From Ophioderma brevispina (Eukaryota > Echinodermata > Ophiuroidea > Amphilepidida > Ophiodermatidae): 64,000 nucleotides of DNA. The notes under the pieces are model-generated. The model worked only from the letters and a program-made list of their open reading frames with translations, was not told the origin of the DNA and did no database searches. Positions 44,694 to 55,090 of this stretch are shown piece after piece. How positions within the stretch are numbered: position 1 is the stretch's first letter; each line of letters begins with the position of its first letter. The stretch spans positions 1 through 64,000 of the forward strand of contig JAMKCH010001721.1 in NCBI GenBank assembly GCA_023653785.1, given 5' to 3'. Position numbers and translations under genes: made by a program.

Positions 44694-44974
44694 CTCTCTC
44701 TGTGCTGGGCAACTGTGTATAAGTTATAAACCTAAGGTCAGAGGGAATTTGAGACAGTTTGCCAAATATTTGCAGGCCATTTGGGCAAACCATCTAAAAA
44801 AAACACCCAAAACCAAAGACTAGGCGTGTTTGGCATCATTTCACTGAGTTTAGGCTGCTGAATGTGAAAATTTGAATATGCTTACGAAAATAAATATTTT
44901 TAACCCCCAAAATCCAAAATTGACAAAAAATATGCGTGTGTCGAGGTGCACCTCGGCAATCCGCAGGGAGAGAG
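44694..44974. mobile_element. 281-bp MITE flanked by TTAA (piggyBac-like), copy A
   Basis: Both sides carry TTAA (44690-44693 and 44975-44978). The ends CTCTCTCTGTGCTGGG and CCGCAGGGAGAGAG are imperfect inverted repeats. Near the right end GTCGAGGTGCACCTCGGC forms a palindrome. Related copy at 45811-46278. A TTAA target duplication is the signature of piggyBac-type insertion; without transposase this is inference. Confidence 0.75.
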
Positions 44975-45490
44975 TTAAAAACAACCAGCTGAGTTGACTT
45001 GCCAGTGACGAGTGAAGACGCTGTTTTCCCGAACGCGTTGTGGCACGACCCCTCTTGAAATTAGCAATTTCATTTTCACGTATACCAGACAAAATGTCTC
45101 AAAGAAGCAAAGTCAAGATAAAGGCTTAGTTTTGGTTTTTTAGATAAATCGTACCTTCTGATATATTTCAAGTCAAAATTGAGTTCCTTGGTACTTTTGG
45201 TCAAACAAAATTTTGGAGAAAAAAATCAATTTCAAGAGTTTTTTGAACTTCCTATACCATTAGTAACACAGTAAAGGTATTTTCAACCGCTCTCTGGACT
45301 ACCATATCGGATGTGCCCACGGGTTTAAATTCAACACCAGATATTTACGGGGTCGTCGGTACAATAGAATAGGTAAACAAAAGTTTTTAGGTGTTGTGAG
45401 CCCCAAATTGCCCTCTCAGCTGACATACAAAGATCAGTTCGACTAGTAAAATATTTTGTCTTTCACAAATAAACTAAAAACAAATAAATG

Positions 45491-45491
45491 T

Positions 45492-45543
<52 letters not shown>
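45491..45543. repeat. T21-A32 palindromic homopolymer
   Basis: A run of 21 T is joined directly to 32 A. It can fold into a hairpin and may be an assembly or replication artefact, or two poly(A) tails joined head to head. Confidence 0.95.
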
Positions 45544-45546
<3 letters not shown>

Positions 45547-45810
45547 GGTTAATTTCTGTAAAAAACATCAAAAAATAAGCACACACACGCAAGCACACAC
45601 ACACCAATTACCACACACCAAAAACAACATGTTACACAAGCAAAAATACAATTCAAATATGAAAAAGAGGAAAGAGGAGAAACACATAACACGCGTGCGC
45701 ATTCCGTTAGGCCTATAAATGGTGATTAGCACCGTTTGACACACACGGTGAAACTAGGTAAAGTGGAATTCGGAAAGCTCCTATTAGCGCCCTCCCTAAT
45801 GTTCAACTAA

Positions 45811-46278
45811 CTCTCGCCGTGCTGGGAAACTGGTATAGACAGTAACATCTTACGTCAGGTTCTTTTGTTGCCTGCGATCCATTACTGCGATCGTTATGGT
45901 CCATAGTATTAAACCTCTAACAGATATCAATTGCCAGTGTGTAACAGGCAGGCCGACCTATTTCAATGCGATACCCGGCCCTACACTGTTTACAAACATT
46001 GCTGTTAACGGGTCTATAAGTAAAACACATAAGTCCAGAGACATTTGAGACAGTTTGCCAAATATTGCAGGTCATGGGAAACCATCTAACAAAAACACCC
46101 CAAAAACAAAGATAGGGCTTGTTTGGACTCATTTCAAATGCGTTTTTTAGGCTGAATTTTGAATATGCTCACGAAAATAAAATACTTTTGAAATGTTTTT
46201 AACCCAAAAAAAATCCAAATAAAATTGACAAAAATTATGGGGGTGTCGAGTGCACTCGACATCCGGCAGGGAGGGGCT
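45811..46278. mobile_element. MITE copy B of the family at 44694
   Basis: Shares the left end CTCTCGCCGTGCTGGG, the core blocks GAGACAGTTTGCCAAATATT, AACCATCTAA, AAACACCC, GAATATGCT-ACGAAAATAAA, and the palindrome GTCGAGTGCACTCGAC followed by CCGGCAGGGAGGG. It is longer than copy A because about 150 bp are inserted after the left end. TTAA at the right flank is shifted a few bases (CTTAAT). Confidence 0.72.
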
Positions 46279-46862
46279 AGCTTAATATTTGACTCGGTGG
46301 GCTTGTCTGCCCTTTAAATGCGTTTCTTTATAACAAAAAATTAAAATCGTCCAGGCCGTTAATGAGATTAATTGGGCATTAACGGAAGTCAGCTGAGATT
46401 TGTTTTTTAAACAAAGAACCAAAGCAATTGTGCTGATATATGTTCCCACATACATTTAAGTAAACAATTATTACACATGAAACAATAATTAACCCTTTAT
46501 TGTGCTGGAAAACAAACGATTTCATCGTGGACTCTATGGGAAAATGACGTTGTATTTTGCAACACCCGTAAACAAATTCATAAAACTTGCAGATCTTGTG
46601 TTAAATAGAATTATGAATTTTGGTCTTTCTAGAGTAGATATCAACATTAAACTAATTACAGTCCCAATACCAAGTTAGTTTTAGTTTAATATGATTTGGG
46701 GTGTCATATAACCCTTAGTGTGAGTACAAACCTCCGTGGCAAAAATCCCTCGGGTGAAAGTGGTTTCCTTTGGGGAGGGTCCCATGGACCCCACCCCTTG
46801 GGCCACTAACGGGAGTGAAAATCCCTTGATTACTTGAGTGTTTAAAAACGCAAGACCAAACC

Positions 46863-47245
46863 TCAACTGTCTTTTGCCTCAACTAATTCTTTTGTTGAAT
46901 TAAAAAAATACATAATATTTTCCCCAAGATAACGTACTTTAAAGACAGGACAGTCTCCATAATCATTATGGATAATGATACGAGGCAAAACTTTTTTTAA
47001 ACGCATGGCAATAATTTTGTAATAAACGTTCTATAAATATTGTGTGTTTAAAGAAATCGGCCTCCAATTTTCAAATAAGCAGACATCCGTGTCCTTTTTA
47101 AGGAAAGATTAGGAAAAGGATTAATATGCTCCTCATGATCAATTGTAAGGCGACCTTTTCAAACGAACAATTAAACTGTTTATGAGGCAAATGACCATAT
47201 CGTTAAAAAGAAACTTATAAATTCTGTGGGAAACCATCGGTCCCA
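46863..47245 (-). mobile_element. Decayed non-LTR reverse transcriptase fragment (L1/Tx1-like)
   Basis: On the minus strand three frames together give the landmarks LPGTDGFP / FPTEF (about 47.22 kb), KKDTDVCLFENWRPISLNTQ (about 47.08 kb), IAMRLKKVLPRII, GD-x-PVFKVRYLGENI and then NSTKELVEAK. These are the reverse transcriptase blocks SPGxDGFP, NWRPISLLN and GRxIGENI seen in L1/Tx1-clade LINEs. Frames switch several times and one in-frame stop is present, so it is dead as written. The flanks to about 46.7 and 47.5 kb may be further remnants. Confidence 0.85.
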
Positions 47246-47651
47246 GGTAGTCTTTACCAAAGACTTGGTCTGTGAAGTCGTGGGATATGGGGGGAGACTC
47301 AGAGAGGGTCGCAGACAGAAAACCTACCAACTCGGTCCCCCTTTAGCTGATAAGTACCGTGTAGTTTACTCTTTTCCATAGAGAATACAAGTACAAGAAA
47401 AAATGGTCTGTTAAAAAAGACTAGACCAGGGGACCTTAGTTCCCCCCCCCCCCCATGCCCCCATAGCCCACGACTCAAAAGAACAAGTCTTGGTAAAGAA
47501 TCCATGGACAGATGGTTTCCCCCTCAGAAAATTGTTATAAAGTTCTTTTTTAAACGATAGTTGTCATTTACCACCCGAGAAATGAAAACACAGGAAGCAA
47601 TGCGATATTGAATGGGCACATATTTGCCAGGAGTTAGCCTCCTATTTATTT

Positions 47652-47805
47652 GTCCAATTCCAAATCAAACTCCTATTTATTCAAATCAAACAAAGTATTT
47701 CAAATATTTATGTATCAAATTCCAGTTTCTTCCAATTCCAAATCAAACTCCTATTTATTTCCAATCCAAATCAAAGTATTACAAATATTTATGACCAAAT
47801 TAAAG
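47652..47805. repeat. Tandem duplication, about 77-bp period
   Basis: CCAATTCCAAATCAAACTCC then TATTTATT and AAATCAAA-AAAGTATT and CAAATATTTATG occur twice in succession (starts 47652 and 47729). The short ORFs rich in SNQTPIY derive from it. Confidence 0.85.
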
Positions 47806-47809
47806 TTAC

Positions 47810-49757
47810 ATTCCCCAATCCAAAACCTCTCAGAGACTAAACCACTGAGTTCCCTCTCATCAGCAATTTGCAAAAGAAGGTACCGCGGAATGAAAAGGTG
47901 CCTAACTACACATTCGCAGTTCCTGTTACAATTCTAATGAACACTGCGTTTACTATTAATTATACCTAAGCGGCTTTGTGTTCTACCCCCAGCAATTGCC
48001 AAAGAAGGTACCGATCCAATAATAAACCTAACTTCACACGTGACTAAGTCCCCATTAGATCTGTATTTGAATACATAGATTTACAATAGTTGCTAGGGGA
48101 ACTGACCGATCCACTAGCCTAACTAAGTTACCATCCAATTTCATTTATACATATATGCTTCAAGTTCAATTTATAGACGGTTCAGATCCATTAAATGACC
48201 CCATTTCTTAATTTTCGCACCCAAAAAAAAATTTTTCTCACACCCCCGCCCACCCCCCTCCGTACTTAAGATTTTTGTAACAATCACCCCCCACCCCTCA
48301 CCAAAATTCTTAACTTACAAATTAAATACAAAAAGTTCAATAGGTTAAAAAAAGCTATCAAGCAATAGAGACAATAAACCCAATAAAACTTAAATTGAGG
48401 GAAATTAACAAGACCTTCTGCTGGTTCTACCACATAACATGGAGGAGGGAGGGAATTTTATAATTGTCCACAAGCACAGAAGGGCGACTAGTCTCCCCGG
48501 TGGCAAATAGCGAAGTGGACCATTTCCAAGAAAACCGGTCAGCTTCCCGAAAACTACAACACCCTGATTGGTTGTGGTAGACAAAAAAGGGGCGACGGAC
48601 GAATGGTTCCCAAGTTAATCACAATCGGGAAAACCGGACAACCCAAACAAGGGTAAGAATATTTCATGGTGTAAATCAGTTTATGCGTTTGACAAAAACC
48701 TTAAATTGCTCATTATAACACAGGCACTTAACGTAGGACATTATAACTCCAAGCCTCCAAACATTCATTAACAGTAACCAGACCCTCACATGCCACATAG
48801 CCGAGCTCCTGGGAATTCCCCATCTAACTTAAAATTCAATTTATGATCTGCAAAAATGTCGTTAAATTCAAAATCCGGGAGATTACACTAAAATTAACCC
48901 TTTCTATCATAATTTTACCCCTATCAACGTATAATTCTGTAATAACCTTGTGTTTTTGATTACCGTCTTATAAATTAATGAAATACTTGGAACTTGCTCC
49001 GTCGCTCCGCCCAGTTTGCAAAGGGTGTAAAAAAAGTCATTTTTTCCTCAGGAGCAAAGAGTTTTGGCCTCTATCGACTTTCATCAACGATCCGATCCCC
49101 ATACCATCGTACTGCAAATGCACGTGTTTGTGCCATGTGGCTAAGTTGGTAAATGTGTCACGCCCCCCCCTCCCCCCCCCGTGGGTGGAATGAAAACTGT
49201 ATTATTGATTATAAAAATAGCGAACGCTAACGACCGCCGAAATTTTGCTATCTGTTAAGGTAGAAGATGAGGGATTGACATTTTTTTCTTAAGAAAACAT
49301 GTTATCCACAAAAGTATCGCAAAACTCCATTTCAAACTTTCATGCATATTTAATAGCTCATATGCATATTTAATTAGCGGCAAAATTACACAGGTTTTGA
49401 AAAAATGAGCATCCGCAATAAAAATGTCACAGAAAGTTGATTGAGGTGTCCAATTAAAGCTTTTGAAAAGATAGATGCATTGGTTTGTACTTGAGAACAT
49501 CCACATATGGAGGGGCGGGTAGGGTATACCAAAATATAATTTGACACACATGGAATTTTTGGAGCATCTGACCACACCTAAAAATTTCAAAACTCTAGCT
49601 GGAGTGAAGTTACCAAATCACGCCTGGTCTAAAGATTCATTGTGCTAAAGTTTTTCAGCTCTATAGGGGTGTAGGTTTTGGCTGCACATTTTTAAAGATC
49701 GCCACACTATGAAAAAATGTAAACCAAGGAAAAAGGCTTTTTAAATCTAGAAACACT
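47810..49757. other. No supportable gene; small internal repeats and C-rich tracts
   Basis: CAGCAATT-GC-AAAGAAGGTACCG occurs twice (about 47859 and 47992). C-runs occur near 48240-48295 and 49161-49181. ORFs here have neither splice pairs nor recognisable composition. Confidence 0.35.
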
Positions 49758-49780
49758 TAATTTGCATATTATGCAAATTA
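49758..49780. promoter_or_regulatory. Perfect palindrome containing two inverted octamer (POU) words
   Basis: TAATTTGCATA-T-TATGCAAATTA has two perfect 11-bp arms and contains ATTTGCAT and its inverse ATGCAAAT, the octamer recognised by POU/Oct proteins. No gene start is seen nearby, and AT-rich sequence can produce such words by chance, so a regulatory role is only a possibility. Confidence 0.3.
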
Positions 49781-50199
49781 TTTTAGGTTTAAAAGCAATT
49801 TTGAAAACAGATTAGAAATACATGAATTTTAGAAAAATTTGATACTGATTGCATGCAGACTTAAACCATTTTGAAGTAACGGAATGTTTTAAAGTAAAAA
49901 TGTTAAAAAACAGCTCGGTGAAAAACATAAGAAACAAAAGAAAATTTGCGCACTACATTTCCCTTGTTTTCTATGTGTTTGAGGCAAGCAATTGCATCAA
50001 CGGTGAAATAGAATTGACGATAACTATCGAACCAAATGTCCGATTGAATGGGGAAAAAAAAAGTATTTTAAAGAGATGGAAAAAATGTGCTCTCTGTTGA
50101 ATAATGTGAAAAAACAATTTTGAAAAAAATATTTAATTTTGGGGGGTCTAATCCCTCCCCTTCTAACTTAGGGTAGAATCTACCCTTAAGTAGACTCAA

Positions 50200-50370
50200 A
50201 TTCAGAATGTATGAAAGTGTGTAAAAAAATGTGTGATGATGTAGGGGGTGGGTGTGATGGGTGTGTGGGGGTGTGAGGGGTGTGTGTGTTTAGGTGTGTT
50301 TGTGTTGTGTGGGAGGGTGCGGGTGGGTAGGTGGTTTTTTTTTTGGTGTGTGTGTGTGTGGGGGTAATAT
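50200..50370. repeat. TG/GGTG-rich simple sequence
   Basis: Imperfect (TG)n with GGG interruptions. The Pro/Thr/His-rich minus ORF over it is an artefact. Confidence 0.9.
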
Positions 50371-51344
50371 GTTCAGCTTTTGGTTTTGGTGTTTCTAAAT
50401 AAGAGCTTCGAGACATATTAACAAAGGACTCTTATCGAAAACTATGGTACCGTCAAGAAGCAGCCCAAATACAATTGTAGGCCTAAATGTTAGCAATTTT
50501 TTTTTTTTAAAATTTTTTACTGAATTATGTTATGTTCGTCACCATTATACGAAGGAGTTCAGTCATTGGTGTTTTTTTAAATTGGGGGCGACTCTCATCG
50601 GAAAATGAGTCAGCATTTAATGTAATTTGTCAATTGATATTTAAGCCCTTTCATGCAAACTAAAAATCCACCAGGGTAGAGTAGTGCAGGAGCAGTACCC
50701 AGGTCAAACATTCATCGTTTACCTCCCACTACAGAAAAGGTTGACACCTTTTGATATAAATTGATTATACCCTTTATATCAATTGTTAGGACTATCAAAT
50801 TGTGGTTGTACTTTTCAATAGGGCCATTAAGGTTTTTTAAACAGGGGTCAAACATTAAAATCTCAATCATGTTGAAAAATATTTTGCCAATTGTCCGTCT
50901 ATCATAAGGAATCCAAAATAATATGTAGGTTTTTATTAGGACATTGAGGTTTTGAGTCAATAACGGTGTAAAAAATGGGCTTTCTAAAAGGTAAAAAAAG
51001 GTCAATTCCATTTGTACAGGTGGTAAGAAAATGAAAGAAGTTGTCCATCTAGCTTAATGTTCAAAAATAAGGAATAGTTTATTTGTTAATGTTCTCATTG
51101 TTATTGCGATAAAATAGGTCATAGTGCAACATAATCCAATGGCGTTGAACTTCTTTGACCTTTATCTCCATAAAGTAAACATTTAAGGTATAATCAAAAA
51201 CTATCTTTTGCGGAGTCCTATTACTCACGCAAAATAATTTGTAAAAACCACAAAAGTGGGGAATATACAATGAGTTTTTTGGATTTAGTAGTACTGCAAT
51301 TTAGAAAGCGTCGTTCTTTGTTGCTCGTTTTTGCAGGGTAACAT

Positions 51345-51724
51345 AGTTTAGGGTTATAAATCAGAATCCCATTCTAGAAGTTTGGGGAAGAAGGTTTGAA
51401 GATGTTTTATCTGTTTGAAGGGTGCTGAATCAGAATCAGAAAAATGTGGGGAACTTTGTAAATAAAGGGGGTAAATTTAGTACGGGCGGAAATTTTAAAT
51501 CAAGTCAAATGTGTATAAATGTACACTAATGTATTTGTCTCATTATAAGGATTAAAAAGGTTAGTTTGTCAGTTCCGACCTCTAGTTAAAGAGGTACAGC
51601 CCTATTAAGGTTCAAATAAGAGGTTGGACCAAAATTTGAGTCAGAACCTTCAAACTATGAAAAACATCTGAACGCTTCTTCCCAAACTTCTAGAATGGGA
51701 TTCTCGTTCATAACCCTACTAACT
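51345..51724. mobile_element. Foldback element, copy B (partner 24954-25736)
   Basis: The ends AGTTTAGGGTTAT / ATAACCCTACTAACT and about 80 bp of arm (AGAATCCCATTCTAGAAGTT with its inverse AACTTCTAGAATGGGATTCT) are inverted. The interior contains AGGTACAGCCCTATTAAGG and TTTGTCTCATTATAAGGATT as in copy A, the latter in opposite orientation. 380 bp, no ORF. Confidence 0.9.
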
Positions 51725-52379
51725 GAAGATTTTGCCATCAAGTGATTCTCGACGAAGATCGCTGTGGGTGGATGCGCTCAGAAGGGCCAACATAAGAACA
51801 AAGTAGAAAGGTCAAGAAACCAGGCCCCTGATGCCATACTGAAACATGGCATGACAGACATAATATAAAGGTGCACACGAGAGATTTTCCATATTTTATT
51901 TTCTGTCAATTATGGTTATATAGATACACAAAATAGATCTCTTACCTTTATTTGGCTACAGAAATCAATGAAATGTGTTTAAAAATGTGAAATAAAGGGT
52001 GATTTATATACTTTTATACTTTTATATTACTTCATATTTGCTTCTATAGGAAATTATAAATGTAAGTTTGTACTAACGAAATAATCTCAGCTTAATCCTA
52101 TCAGATGGGGATATATTGATAGGGAAATCGCATAGTGCGAAATCAGAATTTTTATTTTCATTTTAGGAACACCGTATGCGAAATTACTCGTTGCACCTTT
52201 AAATAAAAATGTATTTCCAATATTTGGTGTTATTTTACAAACACAGTTTCATCCATATCCTTATTCATATAGTAGCTCATAGTTTTAATATTGTACACTA
52301 ATCCTACAAACAGTATTGATCGGCAATGACATTTACTAGGGTAATATTTTCATAATGTGCTTTCGTTTTTGAGACTTAC

Positions 52380-52414
52380 CCCATTAACCTAGCAGCCGAC
52401 GCGACATTTCGCAT
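52380..52414 (-). CDS. Weak first-exon candidate (ATG to strong donor)
   Basis: On the minus strand ATG at 52414 is followed by RNVASAARLMG and then the donor TTAATGGG|GTAAGTCTC. The Arg/Ala/Ser-rich start would suit a mitochondrial presequence, but 35 nt is too little to judge. It faces away from the plus-strand exon ending at 52716. Confidence 0.18.
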
Positions 52415-52620
52415 GCAGGATCGCGTTCTTTTGCCCTCGTTTTTTTTTTTTTGTCAAATCACGCGAGCCCGAGGGATATTTAACCATTCCAATTGTAATG
52501 ACAAACGGTCTATAGCACTGCAGGTTCTGACGAAGCCGGTCAAATTCGAAACTGATGTTATCAAAAGCCAGTGATTAACACCAGAGATCAAGCTTTTAAT
52601 TTTCGCGGTCACATATGAAA

Positions 52621-52716
52621 TAGGAAAAAAAGTGGTTTCAAACTAAAGTTGGGGCGGACCCTGAGTGGGGCAACGGGCGACGCCTAGCGACGAAACAACA
52701 GGAGAAGTTGGATAAG
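52621..52716 (+). CDS. Exon candidate ending at a consensus donor
   Basis: GTTGGATAAG|GTAAGTG is the best plus-strand donor of this region. One frame is open from a TAG at about 52618: EKKWFQTKVGADPEWGNGRR then LATKQQEKLDK, phase 0 at the donor. No good acceptor or ATG precedes it, so it could equally be a 5' UTR exon. GC content rises here. The small exons at 62839 and 63749 lie on the same strand 10-11 kb downstream, but linkage is unproven. Confidence 0.32.
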
Positions 52717-53747
52717 GTAAGTGTGCTTAAACATATCAAATACGCAGTGCATTCGAATAATATGTATCTATGAACTGTCCTATACGACTCACGTATCGTT
52801 TCATATATCGTTTGTTTGTGATTGATAGAACATAATCACTGATGGCAATTGTAACGAACATTTTGGTATCTAGGCCTATATAACACAGCAAAATTTAGCA
52901 GCGTCGCTGTTCAGCTAACCAAACCCGGCTGTAAATCGCAGTCCAGGACATGGCTGACATAACCTTAAAGTCGCTGCTGAACGCATGTTGATATAGGCTT
53001 GTCAACCTGAAAAAGCCTACGGTTTGAATTCCCAAACCTTGGGCTTTAGGCTCTGAGCATGCTGATTGTGGCGTTTTTCGTAATCGCGATGAGCAAACAG
53101 TGACGTGTTCTTTTCGTCAATCTACGTGAACAAATATGCTGTTCCATAAATCAACACGCCAGGGTCCTAATGAACAACTGAATGTTCCATTTCTTGTTTA
53201 GTATGCAAATGCCATATTCATTTTCTTTACGACAGTTCGATATAACATTCATTATTTGACATCATCCTATTATGCCCTCACTCCATACAAAGAATTACAT
53301 TCGCCTGCGGGATAAGGTCGTCACATCATAAAACACCAGTGCACATACCCACATTCTCCGCACACGCTCAAATTACAGTGTACACAATAACCTACAATAA
53401 CACATATACCCAATGCATAACGAGTATATTTAACCTAAGAGTAATTAGCTGAACTCTAATTGAAAGACAATTTGTGTATAGGGTCTTTCTATTGGAAACG
53501 ACCGCACATCGACCATTAGGCTTAAGGTGCTCACATCATGATTTTAAAATTCATGTGTTATACGTATTCTGATGAATACGTTTGTCCCAGTTCCATAGCC
53601 TACCTACACACCAACCACCCAAGGGCTTTTGGTTAATGAATGTTAGCGAAAAGGATGGGTCAAAAGAACCACAATTAAACCAAATACTACCACAAGTGCT
53701 AACTGTAGAACTTCTATTCTGCTGCTCACTGTTACTACTGTATAATC

Positions 53748-53823
53748 TACTCTACTACTACTACTACTGTTTCCAATCAACTCACTATTACTACTCACTA
53801 CTACTACGACTACTACTACTACT

Positions 53824-53876
<53 letters not shown>

Positions 53877-53920
53877 TTACTACTACAACCGTACAACTAC
53901 TACTATCTACTACTACTACT

Positions 53921-53953
<33 letters not shown>

Positions 53954-54345
53954 CTACTACTATCACTGACTACTGCTGCTGCATGCTGCTGCTGACGGCT
54001 AATCTACTCTACTGCTACTACTACTACCACTGCTACTTCTACTACTACTACTACTACTATACTACTACTACTCACTACTACTACTGTTACAACTACTACT
54101 ATTACTGTTTACAAAGCTACTACTACTGTTACAACTACTACTACTGTTACAACTACACTATACTGTTACTACTACTACTACTACTACTACTATACTCTAC
54201 TACTACTACTACTACTACCTTTACTTCTACTACTACTGTTACACTCTACTACACTCAGCAAGCAAGCATCATTATCCCTCGCATTATTAATAACAACAAC
54301 AACAACAACAATAATAATAATATGCATAATAATAATAAGAAGTTT
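53748..54345. repeat. Large (ACT/CTA)n trinucleotide tract followed by (AAC)n/(AAT)n
   Basis: About 500 bp of ACT repeats with scattered interruptions (CTGTT, CTGCTGC) end at about 54257. AAC and AAT repeats follow at about 54292-54340. ORFs with runs of Leu, Tyr, Thr or Asn are artefacts. Confidence 0.97.
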
Positions 54346-54754
54346 TTATCTGTTCAAACCAGTGGGACGTGGTGTGAAATCCTACCATTCCACGCACGAT
54401 TATCCTTTACTTATAATATACGCATGCATGGGTCCATCATGCGTTAAAAGCAATAGACCAAGAACACGCTGACACGGGGGCAACACCACATTTGTACTTG
54501 TTTTGTTTCACTCACTAGAAATTACTGACTACGGTAAATTTGAACTCAATACATTTGAGATAGAAAAAAGAGTCTCAATACCCATATTAATAGGGCTATG
54601 GCTATCGCTTTTTCGTCCTGAGTAGACTTTTGTGTAGGTTATTTTCAATTGTGAGGTAATCGGGATATTGTGGAAAAGACTGACCTATTATAAAGCGTAT
54701 TTTTTTTTCAGTATAATCGTGTTGGTCTTTGCCTCTTAAATTACGACGCACTAG

Positions 54755-55090
54755 ACATTGACGATTTCGGGTGCTTTATTGGTCTCTTCTTGTATATTTT
54801 GGTTGATAGAAGCGCCGTTCACCTCCATGAATGCCCTGCATGTTCATTTTGCATGGGGAGGTTGCAAAGATACCATAAATGTCTTAGCGATCGCCTGTTC
54901 TTACGCCTGTGTATTGAAATCGTGGTCACAGGAGAGTATTTGTAATACACCGCTGTTTTTTTCGAACCCCCGTGCAAATTTTCCTCTTTTATCTTTAGAA
55001 CAATTTAAACAGTGGCGACACAATTTGACAAAACATGTATATAGGGACATGCAAAAGCTTACCTCTGCCCAAACTCAGAAAAATCAATAG
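54755..55090 (+). CDS. Candidate exon resembling the TM6-TM7-tail part of a class A GPCR
   Basis: The frame from CGCACTAG|ACA is open for 111 codons to TAG. It shows a hydrophobic segment ALLVSSCIFWLIEAPFTSMN, a short polar loop with GGCKD, a second segment INVLAIACSYACVL, then a polar, basic tail (SLEQFKQWRHNLTKHVYRDM). This order fits helix 6 (C-x-W-x-x-P-like), loop 3 and helix 7 of a rhodopsin-type receptor, and SYA is the usual lead-in to NSxxNPxxY. That motif itself is absent, so a frameshift or chance must be allowed. A second frame (54712-54945), starting directly after a perfect TTTTTTTTTCAG acceptor, is also open for 77 codons. Confidence 0.35.
   Translation, partial: TLTISGALLVSSCIFWLIEAPFTSMNALHVHFAWGGCKDTINVLAIACSYACVLKSWSQESICNTPLFFSNPRANFPLLSLEQFKQWRHNLTKHVYRDMQKLTSAQTQKNQ

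Noticed and set aside
53582..54447. Two ORFs of 137 and 154 codons with Leu, Tyr, Thr and Asn runs
   Set aside because: Produced by the ACT and AAC/AAT microsatellites; no unique sequence of coding character.
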